Shown one piece after another: positions 10,022-20,945 of a stretch of 64,000 nucleotides of DNA. Source of the DNA: Calendula officinalis. Taxonomy: Eukaryota; Streptophyta; Magnoliopsida; Asterales; Asteraceae. Positions within the stretch are counted from its first letter, which is position 1. Each line of letters opens with the position of its first letter. The stretch covers positions 68,094,884 through 68,158,883 of the forward strand of contig OY970824.1 in the NCBI GenBank assembly GCA_963853835.1, read 5' to 3'. The notes under the pieces were generated by a model. The model saw only the letters and a program-made list of their open reading frames with translations. It made no database searches and had not been told where the DNA came from. A program made the translations under genes and the position numbers.

Positions 10022-10317
10022 TGTTGGGTCATATTTAGTTGTAATCAATAGTCTAGGGACTAGTTATGTAACATTGCATATTAGTGTGGTTATGCAATTA
10101 GGACTAATCTAGATAATTAGTGATAGGTATATAAGGACCATGTGTAATCACTAATTGTAACTTTTGCTCATTAATCACACACACATTTCTGCAATTGTTC
10201 TCTCTACCATCTCTCTAACTTTCTCTCTCTAAAACCCTAATTTGTTCTTCATCTTTCTCACCAAGATCATCATCAAACATCTATTAATGGATTGAATCAA
10301 TGAATCTATGCTTTTCA
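10022..10317 (+). repeat. 3' LTR of the pol-less retrotransposon
   Basis: 296 bp, nearly identical to the 5' LTR and ending in TTTTCA. It is preceded by the polypurine tract AAGGGGGAGAT and followed by the CCATC target duplication. Confidence 0.93.
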
Positions 10318-11616
10318 CCATCTTTAATGTAAATACAAAAAACCACATTGAAGATTTATGTATATTACTCTTATGAATAAATGAGGAATACCTAATACTT
10401 GAACCATTCCATAGGACTGCAGATGCAAAAATGTGAATGAACCAAAAACTTCTACTTACGAAACGTTGATGGTTAAATAGGTTTTCATGTCGAAGTCACC
10501 CTCATTAGCAACCCTAATCGTAACCTTAATTCTAACCCGTAAACTTTTTTTATAAATCTTTTTTTTTCAAAACTGAAAATTCAAAATTAAAGCTACTAAA
10601 ACGATACAATATATCATGATGTTAAAGATGTAATACTGGTGAACTCTTTTTGGCACTGTCTATCAAATATACTTGACTAAAAAAGGATAACAAAACAGAA
10701 ACATTTCATCAAACACTTGGCGGGCACCAATTTGGTAGGTTCAATAGCCATATTTCCCTGAGCCTGTATCACAGGAAAAAAACGCAAAATTGAATCAAAT
10801 TGTTGTAAGTTTCAATAGCTATAACTGATATTGAGATAGAAATTAATAATGAAACCGAATTTGACAGGTTATTCCTTCACACCATTAAAATTCGTAAGCA
10901 AATTGAAAATTTTGCCCAAATTAATCGGACAAAACACCAAATCGCTACATACCCGTGTTCCGCCATGGATGTTGAAGAGTAATTAGAGAAGATGAAGGTC
11001 CAATTTTGCGTTTGGAGGATTCTGGAACCACAAAAACTCATCTCTAGGAACAACGTTTAAGCATCACAAACTCAAACAGATCGAACAATAAAAACTAACC
11101 TTCATCAGAAACCTAGAAATCGGAAATGGATACATACATCGAGCATTATTCCGATTAATACAACCGATTAAAGAAAAAAGAGATGTATCGGTATAGATCG
11201 AGAGACAAACGTTGTTGGTGAAGAGCAGCTAGGGTTTTTCTGTCGACGTGTGATGACATGGCAGCTTGATTTATGACGTATTATTGACGTGTCAAGAGTG
11301 ACATGGCAAAATTTCAAAAATGCTTTCTTTTATTATATATAAAGATAATTATCAACTAAACCAGATTTATGAAATACTAGCCTATAACCCGTGACTTGTA
11401 ATAATTTAATGATATTTGTTCGAAAACAACATTATATGCAAGAGGATGATAAAGAAAACAACTCAATATTTTGACGATAATTGCATATATCATTTTATCA
11501 TATAAAGTGTAGACAAAATTTATAATATTATACATGTTTACAAATATTTTCAAATTTTTTGTAAAACTTCATGATAAATAACGTTCAACGTGTTATTAGT
11601 CACTTTCCCATCTTTG

Positions 11617-12330
11617 TCATATCAACATCTTTAAGCCTTTGCGACTTTTAACTCTAGACACAACAACATAAGACTGCTCATGAGTGAAGACATACTGAGG
11701 TAAGAAGATACCTACATTTGAAAGTGATTGCCTTTGACTTTTATTGATAGTCATAGCAAAACAAACTGAAAGTGAAACTGGTGTCTATTTATCTTCCACT
11801 GGTAGTCTTTTGTCTGAAGGGCTAAGTTTCAAACGTGGTATTAAAGTTGCATGTCTAATATTAGTTCCTGTTATTATTTGTGTTTTAATCATATATTCAC
11901 CGAGACTAAGAACTCTTAGTCTTGTTCCGTTACACAATCCGGATGTCTGATCAATGTTTCGTAGAAGCATAATCGGTGCACCGACTTTAAGAGTTAACAT
12001 GTGGTAGGTATCCCTGAAAGATTTAGACTCTTAAGTATTTCCGGTGAGTAGTAAGAATCGGTGTAATTACTATCTAGGCATTCAGTTTCACACATACTAT
12101 CTGAACTATTGTAAACGGCCTTCTGACCAGGAATCTTTGACAGTAAATGGTCATTAATTACTCCCACTATTTCATGTGTAGGTGCAAGAATCGTCCTTTC
12201 TTGAAAATAATAAGGATTAGATAATTTTTGAATAAAAGTAGGATAAACAAATTCCACGAGAGGCACAATAGGATTAACGACATCAGTTATAAGCAAATCT
12301 CCCTTTGATACGATTTGTCCAATAATGTCG
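11617..12330 (-). pseudogene. Helitron PIF1-like helicase, C-terminal fragment
   Basis: Helitron RepHel proteins end in a PIF1-family helicase that unwinds the element during rolling-circle transposition. The minus strand reads ERTILAPTHEIVGVINDHLL, then LTLKVGAPIMLLRNIDQTSG with LCNGTRLRVLSLG, then FAMTINKSQRQSLSNVGIFL and YVVVSRVKSRKGLK, which are the late helicase motifs of this family. A frameshift lies at about 12000 (GIP to HMLTLKV) and an in-frame TAG follows LPVEDK at about 11785. N-terminal helicase motifs (Walker A and B) are absent, so this piece is inactive. Confidence 0.85.
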
Positions 12331-12920
12331 AATTAAAAAATTAATGTTAGTTAAAATCATAATATAAGTTGTATGTATATAAAAAAATTATAAATTAACA
12401 CATACCGTATGATACTATAGAGTCAGTCTTTGCATTTGAGATGTCCTCAAAACTTTTGAACTGGAAGTACACAAGACCACTGAATTCTTTGCACGGTTTC
12501 ACAAGAGTCGTTCTATTAAATTTTATTTTGGTTTCGTTGACAACGACCAATGGCCTCTGTAATATTTCCTCCGTTTTAAATTTAGAAATAAAAATAGAAC
12601 TTCCTATGTTGATATTGTTAACAAACTTTGGCAAAAATCCTTTGTAATATAGGCATGAATTATATTTGACTAAAAAAAATTGATTAATGTATAAAAATAT
12701 ATATGCAACATAGATGTATCATAAAAAAATATGTTTGATTCAAAGAGATAAATTGAAAGTTTAATATATTTTCATCTTGTAATATAATGTCAATTCTGTA
12801 GGCCACAAGTAGATTTTTGAAATCGTTGGATTTCCACAAGCTAATCACCCTTACCTTGGTTGATACATCTTCTTTAACATCTTCAATCAAGTCGTTGATG
12901 AAATATATTTTGGAACCCAT
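12331..12920 (-). pseudogene. RPA70-like OB-fold protein remnant in Helitron 2
   Basis: Replication protein A large-subunit homologues bind single-stranded DNA, and plant Helitrons often carry them. Starting at 12920 the minus strand gives VRVISLWKSNDFKNLLVAYR then IDIILQDE, matching the first strands of an RPA DNA-binding domain. A second segment (12634-12395) gives FNRTTLVKPCKEFSGLVYF then QFKSFEDISNAKTDSIVSY, the end of an OB fold. A good 5' splice site (GTATGTG) follows SIVSYG, but no clean AG acceptor precedes DIIGQIVS, where the helicase reading begins. It is interrupted and presumably non-functional. Confidence 0.6.
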
Positions 12921-13736
12921 TGTGAATAGTTAAGACTTTCAAAACAGGTAAATTTGTTTTTAATCTAATCATATTAACTTTGTTTATAATTTGTTTTAGT
13001 TTTTTTTTAACAGATGATATTTATCCCTCCAATTAGCAATGGCAAGCCTACATATACCAATTGATTTTTACTCTGGATTTTTTTTTTAAATTTATTTCAG
13101 GGATGTGTCTATATTGCAGGGATGAATACAATATGGTTTTTTTAAACAGAATTTAAAATAAATATATATGCGTTTTTTATATGATTTAAACAGAATTGTT
13201 AATCATTTACTAAATTGTAGGGATGATTATTACGCAATATTTAAATGTTAACACTGTTAGGGTATGCATCCGTATCACATTTGAAAAAATTACTTATTTA
13301 AATTCAAAAATATTTGAATTATTAATTATTTATATTACTGATTTGAAGATAATGTTTTTTATGTGGATTAGATTGATATCAAAAGGGTGACGTGGAATGT
13401 TTTAGTTGGTAGATAATTTATGACGTGACAAAGATGACGTGGATTAGATGACATGTCATGCTTTCTTTTATTAAAGATAAAGATACAGTTGATTAATTTT
13501 TAATATAGGGATATTTAGAAGTCAGACATCTTTTACCCGAATTTCGAGTTCAATCCAGTATAGTGGTTAAAGGTAGACAAAAGTTGTGGTAGTCTGAGAA
13601 TATGCAAAAAGCACCTTCATGGTCCACCCTAATAAATGCATAATTATATACATGTAGATAATAATATTCCACTTATATAATTATGTGTCATAGTCTGCTC
13701 TTCTCCATGTACAACCAAAAGGCAATAAATCATATG

Positions 13737-16566
13737 TTATCCTTCAACTATTTTCACTGGCGACCTGAATAATAATGCAGATTAAAAGTAAGCATTTGAA
13801 GTTAAAATGCAAACAATAATGTATTGTATTTTGAGATATACATACCCAAATGGACTTTGTTTGATGGCCAATAATTCAATATCTATCTGCATTGTTGATT
13901 AATAAACATAAATCAACGAAAATAAATGTAAACAATTATCTTTAGTGTGAGAGCTACTTTGGTTTAACTATCATCTAATGACAATTAAAGTCCATGTAAA
14001 TTCTACTATTACAGTTTAGGCCTTGTACATTTAGGTTGCAACAATTAATTAATTCTTTAATCAGTTTTACCTAAAATATAACCTTTAATTAATACCTAGT
14101 TATAAATAATGTCCAACATTATTTATTCAATGGTTTTGCTCAGTTGTGCTCATCGGTGTGACCCTAAAGTATTTTATAACATCAGTCATTTTGCAGTAGT
14201 GATGTCATCTTGCACGCAATAGACTCATTAAATACAATACTTTAATTAATTATATAACATGCACTTACTCGATACTTTAAAAACAATTGGTATTGAGAAA
14301 ATAAGAAAGTACCTCAATGGTTGCATTTGGAGGAATTTCCTGCACACCTTTACTTCCATAAGCAAGTTCAGGAGGAACAATCAGCAGTCTCTGCAATAAT
14401 TTCAAGGATGAATATTACATATTACATGAACTTGAGGGGCTAGTCTGACATTTGATGGAAGTTTAGGGTTCCTTAGAGGAAAACTGAATTACCTGGCCTC
14501 CTACCCGCATGCCTTGTACCCCTAAGTCTAACCCTTTTAGAACATTTCCTCTCTCTGATTCACCAACATCAAACCCGTAAGGCTGGAACAAAGTAAGTCA
14601 ACCATATTTAATTAATAAAATACTTTGACCACATTTCATTAATGTATACCCAAATTTTAAGAGTAACAACAAAAGAAAACAACACGAATTTTATACGAGT
14701 CAAAATATATCAGGTCAGGTCAACACAAAACACGTTTTGTTTTGTGCAAGAAAACTTAAAATTAGATAGTATTATTAGTGTGTCACAAAAATTATATTCC
14801 AAAAAATGTTACGTTTTTTTTAATAAGATGAAATATTGTTACCGTTCCACCACCAACACCAAGACCCTGTCTACTTGTCATAAACGTGATGTTTCTCCAT
14901 TTAGCAACATAATGCACCTACAATAACAATGCAATAACATCAATTGGGTCGACAGGATTTTGAATTACAAAACTTTCTCAAAAGTTAATGTTATTCAGAA
15001 CTTGACATACTTATTATTGAGTCGATTTGTTTTTTGTTTGATCTAAAATTAGAAGAAGAAAAAATCAGCTAAATGAAAACAAGTCAAAGCGGTTGAACGG
15101 GTCAAACAAGTTGCAAGCCGTCCAGAGTCTATTTTTAGTGCATATAACATTGAAAATTGTTTTTATTCAAAGTTCTAGATTGTTTTTGTAGGGAAAATGC
15201 CAAATTGGGTGCTAGCATTATTAAGCATGTGATAAAACAAATGGGTCACAAACCGTACTGCAACCCGAGATCCCTTCACAGCTTCAGCTCCATTTCCAAC
15301 CTTCAAATCATAAACCCTAAACACAATTTCCTTAAAACATATTAATATTCAGGACATTTTTTACTACAACTTCTTATTGCACTGAAAACAAAAGGAAAAT
15401 GGTAGTTTTTTTGTAATTTACTCACTTTAACCCATTGGGAAGGCTTGTGTATTCACTCTCAGGAACTTTTGCTCCCTTAAGCTGCAATAAAGAAAGTTGA
15501 AATTCAAGCTTTGACTAGCTTTGCAATATGCATATATAATTAGTAAATTACATAAATCATCCTTGTGGTTTGTATGAAATTGTGGATTTCGTCCCTCGAC
15601 TTTTTTTATTACACGGATAGTCCTTAATTTTCAAACGTGTAACATCAATGGTCCCTAATTTTGAAATTTGTAACATCAACGGTCCATAATTTTAAAACTT
15701 GTATCATCAACAATCAAACCATAGGGACGGTTTATGTAATTTAGTCTATTATCAATTTGATACATAATAAGGATCTCACAGCTCTTCTACTTGTACTAAC
15801 AGCACCAGCCACATCAGAGATACAAAAACCAGCAGCTGCTCATTTGTACAAATTAATTAGGAACCACAACAATAACCATGTTTTTAGCACAAGAGAATGG
15901 GTCAAACTGGTCAAACAGCTAAAAAGAGATAGGTCAAACATGTTAAAAGTATCGCCTACAAAAGTCAAAAACATTAAAATTGACTACAAACGTCAAAATA
16001 CATGTATAATTTTGTAAATTAAAATTTCAATATATAATCCGGATCAACTAGTTCATCAAGTAACTGCTAATGAATTTTTTATTTTGATCATCTATTTGGG
16101 AATTGGGTGAAGTAGAACATGATACTGGCCTAATGGTTCTATTCAGAATTTCAGATACTAAACAGAATTACGTATTCTTAAACAGAAAAAGAACCTAGGG
16201 TTCTATTCTGTTGCCAAAAACAAAATCAAATGAGAAACAGAATTAAGACAAGTAATTCATCGAATTAAGCAATACCTGCAGCAAGAAAACAACTCACGAA
16301 CGCTCTCCTCGACTCAATTTGAATAATTGTTGCATCTGTACTGACAGAAGCATTTGGGGAAGATGATGAACAATCGCATGACAATGTAAACCTAATTTTG
16401 CGCGGTAATCCTTTTCCTGCAAATACCAGAACAAACACTTTAGATGAATAAACATTATCCAAACAAAGAATAAAGAAGAAAAGGAATTGTGGATATAATA
16501 ATTACTTGAAGTTGAAGCGGAGGAGGGAAGGAGAAATGGTTTATGGGGGTAGAGAGAGAGTTCCAT
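13737..16566 (-). CDS. Plastid FKBP-type peptidyl-prolyl isomerase (227 aa, 10 exons)
   Basis: Exons (minus): 16566-16506, 16416-16276, 15835-15780, 15481-15426, 15316-15259, 14917-14843, 14582-14493, 14390-14313, 13886-13846, 13764-13737; all junctions are GT-AG and phases agree. The first about 70 residues are Ser/Arg-rich with a hydrophobic FVSCFLAA stretch, fitting a plastid and probably thylakoid-lumen transit peptide. The FKBP domain follows: GLKVYDLKVGNGAEAVKGSR, VHYVAKWRNITFMTSRQGLG, GLDLGVQGMRVGGQRLLIVP, PELAYGSKGVQEIPP, ending SPVKIVEG. The Tyr of the active-site ELAYG is kept, but the FD pair (here TFMTS) and the pocket Trp (here GLDLGV) are replaced, so isomerase activity may be weak, as in many lumenal immunophilins. 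I cannot fix the exact paralogue. Confidence 0.93.
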
Positions 16567-17022
16567 TGGTGTAACTGGAGGGAGGTGATACTTATGAATT
16601 CGGAAGAACGATAGATTAATTAATGTATGAATGAATGAATGAAAGCGATTAGGATAGTATTGTGAATATCATCCACATTTCTTTGTGGTGGTGGTGGTAG
16701 ACAAGTAATTGTCACTCAAATAATTAATACTATAGTATGTTAGACTGGTGTCATCGCTGCTGCGGTTGGCCGCCGGTTGGCCACCAACGGAACCGGCGCC
16801 GTTGGCACGGCCCGCCGGTTGGCCGCCGGTCGCTTAAGCGGCGAGAGAGAGGACGGAAGAGGAGCGTGTTTGGTGGGTCCCAATGTACCTTCCAGCCAAT
16901 GAAAAAAAACCTTTTTTTTTTTTTTTTTAACGGTAATAAAAATTCGAAAATATATATTAATAAATTAAAAAAAGGGTAAAAAATCCGAAAAAATTCAAAA
17001 AAAATTCCCCCTCATTTACATC

Positions 17023-17030
17023 TATAAATA
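17023..17030 (+). promoter_or_regulatory. TATA box of the Harbinger ORF1
   Basis: TATAAATA lies 92 bp upstream of the preferred ATG at 17115, inside the element. Confidence 0.5.
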
Positions 17031-17114
17031 CCCACTCATTTCTTGTATTTTTTACACCACAATCACCTTCTTTCTTACTCAAAAAAATCATACATCCTCC
17101 CAAACTTTTCAATA

Positions 17115-18485
17115 ATGTCTAAAAGACGTCAATCATCGGTATCCAACGACATGTGGGATTACCTTACTTCATCACCGGTTGACGTCCCACCCTCACCGGC
17201 CGGTTCTTCGTCGGGTCAAACAAGCAACCCGACACCATCGCTAGGTTTTGGGGCTTTCTCCCAACCACAACCAAACTACCACTACCAACAACCACCACCC
17301 AACTTTCACTACCAACAACCACCACCCAACTTCCATTACTCTCAACCACCACCAAACTTTCAATACCAACAACCACCACCCAACTTCCATTACTCGCAAC
17401 CACCCCCAAACTTTCAATACCAACAACCTCCTCCAAACACACCTATCTATTCACAAAATTTCCAAGAACCATCACCAACCGACACCCAAAATGTGTCCGA
17501 CACCCAACAAGAACCGACACCCACAAGAAAAGGGAAAGAAAAAAGGGTGGAAAAGGAGAAAGAAAAAGTGGTGCCAAAAAGGGCACAAACAAAGTGGTCA
17601 ACCCCCGACGAGGTGATTTTGGCCCAACGTTGGATTCATAATTCTGAAGATGGTGTTAGGGGGAATAACAAAAAAAGTATCGTCCATTGGGGTCAAATTC
17701 TCGCAGACTTCAACTCGGCTGCTTCTGTTAAGCGTAACATGAACCAACTCACGGGCAAATGGTCCAAAATAGCGCATGACGTGAAAAATTTCAGTGCTAT
17801 ATACAATTCGTTAAACGAGATGCGTGCAAGCGGTACGCGAGACGAGGACGTTCTAAAAGCTTCTCGTCAACAATTCCGTGAAAATGTTGGCTGTAATTTT
17901 ATATACGAAGCCTGTTGGGAAGTGGTAAGAGATAGCCCAAAGTTCTATTTTTCAGTGGGCGTCATGGATACCGAGCCGATAAGCCTCGATGAAGACACCG
18001 AACCGCCGAGCATGGATCCAGGGACGACGACGGCACCAAGGACGACGGCACCATCCAACATGCATGCGTTGTTCCAAGATGACCCGTTGAGGCGCCCCCC
18101 CGGCCGCAGTCTGAGCAAGAAAAGTCAAAAGACTTCGTCTTCGTCCGATGCCGCAAGTTCCCGAAGGTCCATTAAGCTGGACACTTTGGACCTCGTTAGA
18201 AAAACCTCCAATAAGCATACATGCATTATCAAAAAGGTTGCAAAAATGGCACACAAAAAATTGATTTTGGAAACTTGGAAATTCCTAGCCATAAAAGTGC
18301 CAAACGACATTGACGAAAGTCGTAAGCAAATGCTTGAAAACGCTCAAGATGAAATTGCACAGCAATTTCAAAATGATTTGGCGATTTTTAAAGACGTTGA
18401 CGAGGAGGGTGACGGTGAGGGTTCGGGAGCACAAGGACCGGTTGGCGAAGACGAAGACGAAGACGACAATGAATCTCTTGATTAG
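17115..18485 (+). CDS. PIF/Harbinger ORF1: Myb/SANT-like DNA-binding protein
   Basis: In PIF/Harbinger elements ORF1 is the Myb/SANT-like partner that brings the transposase to DNA and the nucleus. I prefer the ATG at 17115 (MSKRRQSSVSNDMWDYL); an in-frame ATG at 17043 adds 24 residues of poor quality. A Pro/Tyr/Asn-rich repeat region (QQPPPNFHY, at least five units) is followed by a basic stretch (KGKEKRVEKEKEK). Then comes the trihelix-like domain: TKWSTPDEVILAQRWI, GNNKKSIVHWGQILADF, NQLTGKWSKIAHDVKNF, GCNFIYEACWEVVRDSPKF. A Ser-rich linker, a helical C-terminal region and an acidic tail (EDEDEDDNESLD) follow. The frame is open throughout. Plant genome annotations often give such proteins misleading host names; the TIR/TSD context shows it is a transposon gene. 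Confidence 0.82.
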   Translation: MSKRRQSSVSNDMWDYLTSSPVDVPPSPAGSSSGQTSNPTPSLGFGAFSQPQPNYHYQQPPPNFHYQQPPPNFHYSQPPPNFQYQQPPPNFHYSQPPPNFQYQQPPPNTPIYSQNFQEPSPTDTQNVSDTQQEPTPTRKGKEKRVEKEKEKVVPKRAQTKWSTPDEVILAQRWIHNSEDGVRGNNKKSIVHWGQILADFNSAASVKRNMNQLTGKWSKIAHDVKNFSAIYNSLNEMRASGTRDEDVLKASRQQFRENVGCNFIYEACWEVVRDSPKFYFSVGVMDTEPISLDEDTEPPSMDPGTTTAPRTTAPSNMHALFQDDPLRRPPGRSLSKKSQKTSSSSDAASSRRSIKLDTLDLVRKTSNKHTCIIKKVAKMAHKKLILETWKFLAIKVPNDIDESRKQMLENAQDEIAQQFQNDLAIFKDVDEEGDGEGSGAQGPVGEDEDEDDNESLD

Positions 18486-19007
18486 TAGTTTTTTTAGTTT
18501 GAATGTCTTTTTTTTATTTATTAATGGCTTTTTTTTTTAATTAATGTCTTTTTTTTAATTATTTTAATGTCTTTTTATGTCATTTTTTTTTAATTAATGA
18601 AATGTATTTTTATTAGTTATATGTTTTAATTAGTTTATATATTTTTATTAGAAAAAGAAAAGTAAGTGGTGGGGCCCAAATTTGGTGAAGTGACGGAGTG
18701 CTGTTGGCACGGGTACGTCAGTTTAGTGTTAGTTAGTCTGTCTGCTGACGTGGCGCTGAGTTGGCAGAAACTGACGGCGTCAGTTTCCGTCACCATTGGC
18801 ACCGGTCTTAGTTGGCTAGAGCTATTGAGGATGATATTTTTTTCAAAAACGACTGAAAAATGAAGTATAATTTGAAAAGATCCAAGTTTATCCATTAGTA
18901 TTTTAAACCCATTAATGTAATTTAAAGCCCAAACACTAGTGCTATAGATGAATTCTTTCGTTTAAGTTTAACCCAATAATGAAGGAACATTGAACAATAA
19001 TGAAGGG

Positions 19008-19105
19008 CATTTGGTGTGTGCCTCTCGACCTTGTGGTCAGGGGTTTAAATCCCGTCGTGGACTATTAGGAGTAGATTAGATTTGCCGTTAAAAAAACAAA
19101 CAAAC
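19008..19105 (+). repeat. tRNA-derived SINE copy
   Basis: GGGGTTTAAATCCCGTC is a B-box-like sequence. It is followed by GTGGACTATTAGGAGTAG and TTTGCCGTT with a (AAAC)n tail. The diverged copy at 22195-22305 shares GTGGAC, TTAG, AGATTTAG and GCCGTT in the same order. Confidence 0.45.
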
Positions 19106-19508
19106 AAATATTCACTCATGTTTGGATGTGCTTTCAAAAAGTGCTTATCAGCTTATTGACTTTTAGAAAAGCTGTTTTGAATGAAATCTCATTTTTTTTA
19201 TGTATTTTCCCAAACAACTTATTAACTTATTAGCTTTTTGAGAAAACAATAAGTTATTTTTTAAAAGTTTCCCAAACAACCTCTTTGTGATCGTTAATTA
19301 AGAAAATAAGTGTGTACATTTAGCCCTGGCAATTAGCCATTTAGCCCTATAACCGTACAATTATTACCAGCACAATTGCTACATCACTTCGCGTTCGATA
19401 ACTTTTGAGTCCCTATCGGCTACCGGAGACTTTTATTGAAAACCACTCCAAAAATAACGTCGGCGTACAGGAGATCTCGACGATACCAATCGATCTAAGA
19501 ATTCAAAG

Positions 19509-20945
19509 ATGGTAATTTTTCCTCCAGTTAAACAATTTTGAACCCTAATTTATCATCAATTCATCATATTCGCACTTGGTGTTGATAAAATTATATATGT
19601 ATATATGCGTATTTAGGTTTGCGTAGCTTGTTTGTTGCCGCTCTTCCTTGTACCGATCGTAAACCTGCTGCCGCTCTTATTTGACATTATCATGGTATGT
19701 ATAAATTGTATTGCAGTATCAGTTATTTATATGATAAAATAGGAATTTGAATCAAGTTTCTGGTATTGTTTTCAGGCAAGAGTGTATCGGATTTTAGGTT
19801 GGGAATACCGGAAACCAGAACGCACACCTGCAGCTTGTCCGTACAAACCACCTGTTGCTAGTAACAAGACAGGTGAAAATGTAAGAATAAAACCTTTTCT
19901 TGTGAATTCCGTAATTTGATGAATACAGATATTTCAATGTATGTAGTTTATGTGCCAAAAGTAGATCAGTACCAGTAGTAAATTCATGGGAGGTGATTCT
20001 TAAAGGGAGGGGTGAAATGCAAAATTTGGTAAAAGGAAAGGAAGGACATAATTGTCATTTGAGATGAAATTGCTCTGTATGAATAAATATTGCTCTGTGC
20101 GAATCACCTCCCTAAATTAATTAAGTGCATCAACTATCAACTGATTACCAAACAGATGATTATCTCTGGTGGTTATCTCATCTAGAATTACAATCTGCAA
20201 ATCGCACCGTAGTTCATTGGTTTCGACTTGAGATTGCATCTGCCATTTTCTACTTTTAGTAGAGATAAGAAGGCAAGCTTATGCTGTATTATTGCCCATT
20301 GAAGCTTCTAATTCAATAGCATATTTTTTATTGGTAATTTTTGTGAGATAGTTTTCGGTGTGGAAAATTTGTGAAATATATAGACCTAGCTTCATTTATG
20401 ATTCTTACTGAGTAAAAATACCTTACTCTTGGGGCCATCCTTTTATGCCTCGGTTTGGGCTAGAGATTAGATTGGAGTTTGATATTTTAATCTTATATCC
20501 TAAATTTTTTTAAGGTTCATCTCTTTTCGTCATATAAACGGGTTTACAAACACTAATACTAAAACAGATCTGTTAGATTGCTATTTGTTTTTAAACAGTA
20601 TTTATTTTATAACAAATATTTGAATTTTGTCTGCTACTAAAATAAATTCTCAAGAGAATGAAATTTTAAGTTTTTTTTATATAGGTAATTCAATGTTATT
20701 AGTACTATATATATATTTAAACCCTTTTGAAGTTCTCTAATTTTTCATATCCAGTTTTCTAGAAAACTGTAGGAACATGTTTTCTGCTTGTCTCAGTTTG
20801 TAATTTCAGTTGATTTGAATTCGTCTCACGAATTTTCTCATGGATCATGTTCATTGTGTGTTAACAGGTTGCAGGAGAGCATAATACTATTGATGCTGAT
20901 CTTGTTGGTAAAACATTGGTGGCAGATAATGGGAAACTTGATTGA
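19509..20945 (+). CDS. UPF0729 / C18orf32-like small membrane protein (87 aa)
   Basis: Four exons: 19509-19511 (only the ATG), 19617-19694, 19776-19880, 20868-20945. All junctions are GT-AG and all coding exons are in phase 0. The protein starts MVCVACLLPLFLVPIVNLLP, a Cys-containing hydrophobic N-terminus typical of the UPF0729/C18orf32 family, followed by a membrane-proximal RVYRILGWEYRKPERTPAAC and a polar tail. The human relative is reported at the ER and lipid droplets; the plant role is not known to me. The gene is missed by ORF scans because every exon is short and the first codes for Met only. Intron 3 (about 990 bp) is AT-rich with nothing notable. Confidence 0.82.

Larger units (their letters stand above)
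3525..10317 (+). mobile_element. Young pol-less LTR retrotransposon with Gag-like ORF
   Basis: Two 296-bp LTRs (3525-3820 and 10022-10317) start with TGTTGGGTCA and differ at about two positions, so the insertion is recent. The 5-bp target duplication CCATC is exact (3520-3524 and 10318-10322). The primer-binding site TGGTATCAGAGC (3823-3834) matches initiator tRNA-Met, and an AAGGGGGAGAT polypurine tract abuts the 3' LTR. The interior holds a hairpin-rich leader array, one long ORF (5043-7424) and about 2.6 kb of structured non-coding sequence. No protease, integrase, reverse transcriptase or RNase H is present, so it must borrow them. The PBS/PPT layout suggests Copia ancestry; this is inference. 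Confidence 0.93.
1463..11345 (-). mobile_element. Helitron 1 (non-autonomous), split by an LTR element
   Basis: The minus-strand 5' end at 11345 reads A|TCTTTATATATAATAAAAG, the usual plant Helitron start. The 3' end at 1463-1466 is CTAG followed by T, as expected for insertion between A and T. A perfect 8-bp hairpin, ACCCGTGA/TCACGGGT with a TAAA loop (1473-1492), lies 6 nt before CTAG. Degenerate copies of this 3' end recur at about 2465-2490 and 3194-3225. Without the retrotransposon at 3525-10317 the element is about 3.1 kb. I see no Rep/helicase gene in it, so it would depend on enzymes from elsewhere. The flanking interior (1493-3519 and 10323-11320) is AT-rich and holds no recognised gene. 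Confidence 0.8.
11377..13483 (-). mobile_element. Helitron 2, same family as Helitron 1
   Basis: The minus-strand 5' end at 13483 reads A|TCTTTATCTTTAATAAAAG, aligning without gaps to the Helitron 1 start. The 3' end CACGGGTTATAGGCTAG|T lies at 11377-11393. The 3' hairpin has decayed: only one arm remains. The element is 2107 bp and starts 31 bp beyond Helitron 1. It carries remains of a Helitron helicase and an RPA-like gene, both on the minus strand, so it derives from an autonomous element. Rep (HUH) motifs were not seen. Confidence 0.8.
16743..18807 (+). mobile_element. PIF/Harbinger element carrying only ORF1
   Basis: The terminal inverted repeats are GACTGGTGTCAT (start) and GACCGGTGCCAAT (reverse complement of the end), flanked by the TTA duplication typical of PIF/Harbinger (16740-16742 and 18808-18810). 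The subterminal regions are GC-rich with repeated GCCGGTTGGC. It is 2065 bp and holds one gene, the Myb/SANT-like ORF1; there is no DDE transposase ORF. Confidence 0.82.

Noticed and set aside
13525..13590. Possible tRNA/SINE boxes (GAGTTCAATCC, TATAGTGGTTAAAG)
   Set aside because: The B-box-like sequence precedes the A-box-like one on the same strand, which is the wrong order for a Pol III unit.
17164..17442. Minus-strand ORFs opposite the Pro-rich region of Harbinger ORF1
   Set aside because: Shadow of the QQPPPNFHY-coding repeat; the plus-strand frame carries the real domain.
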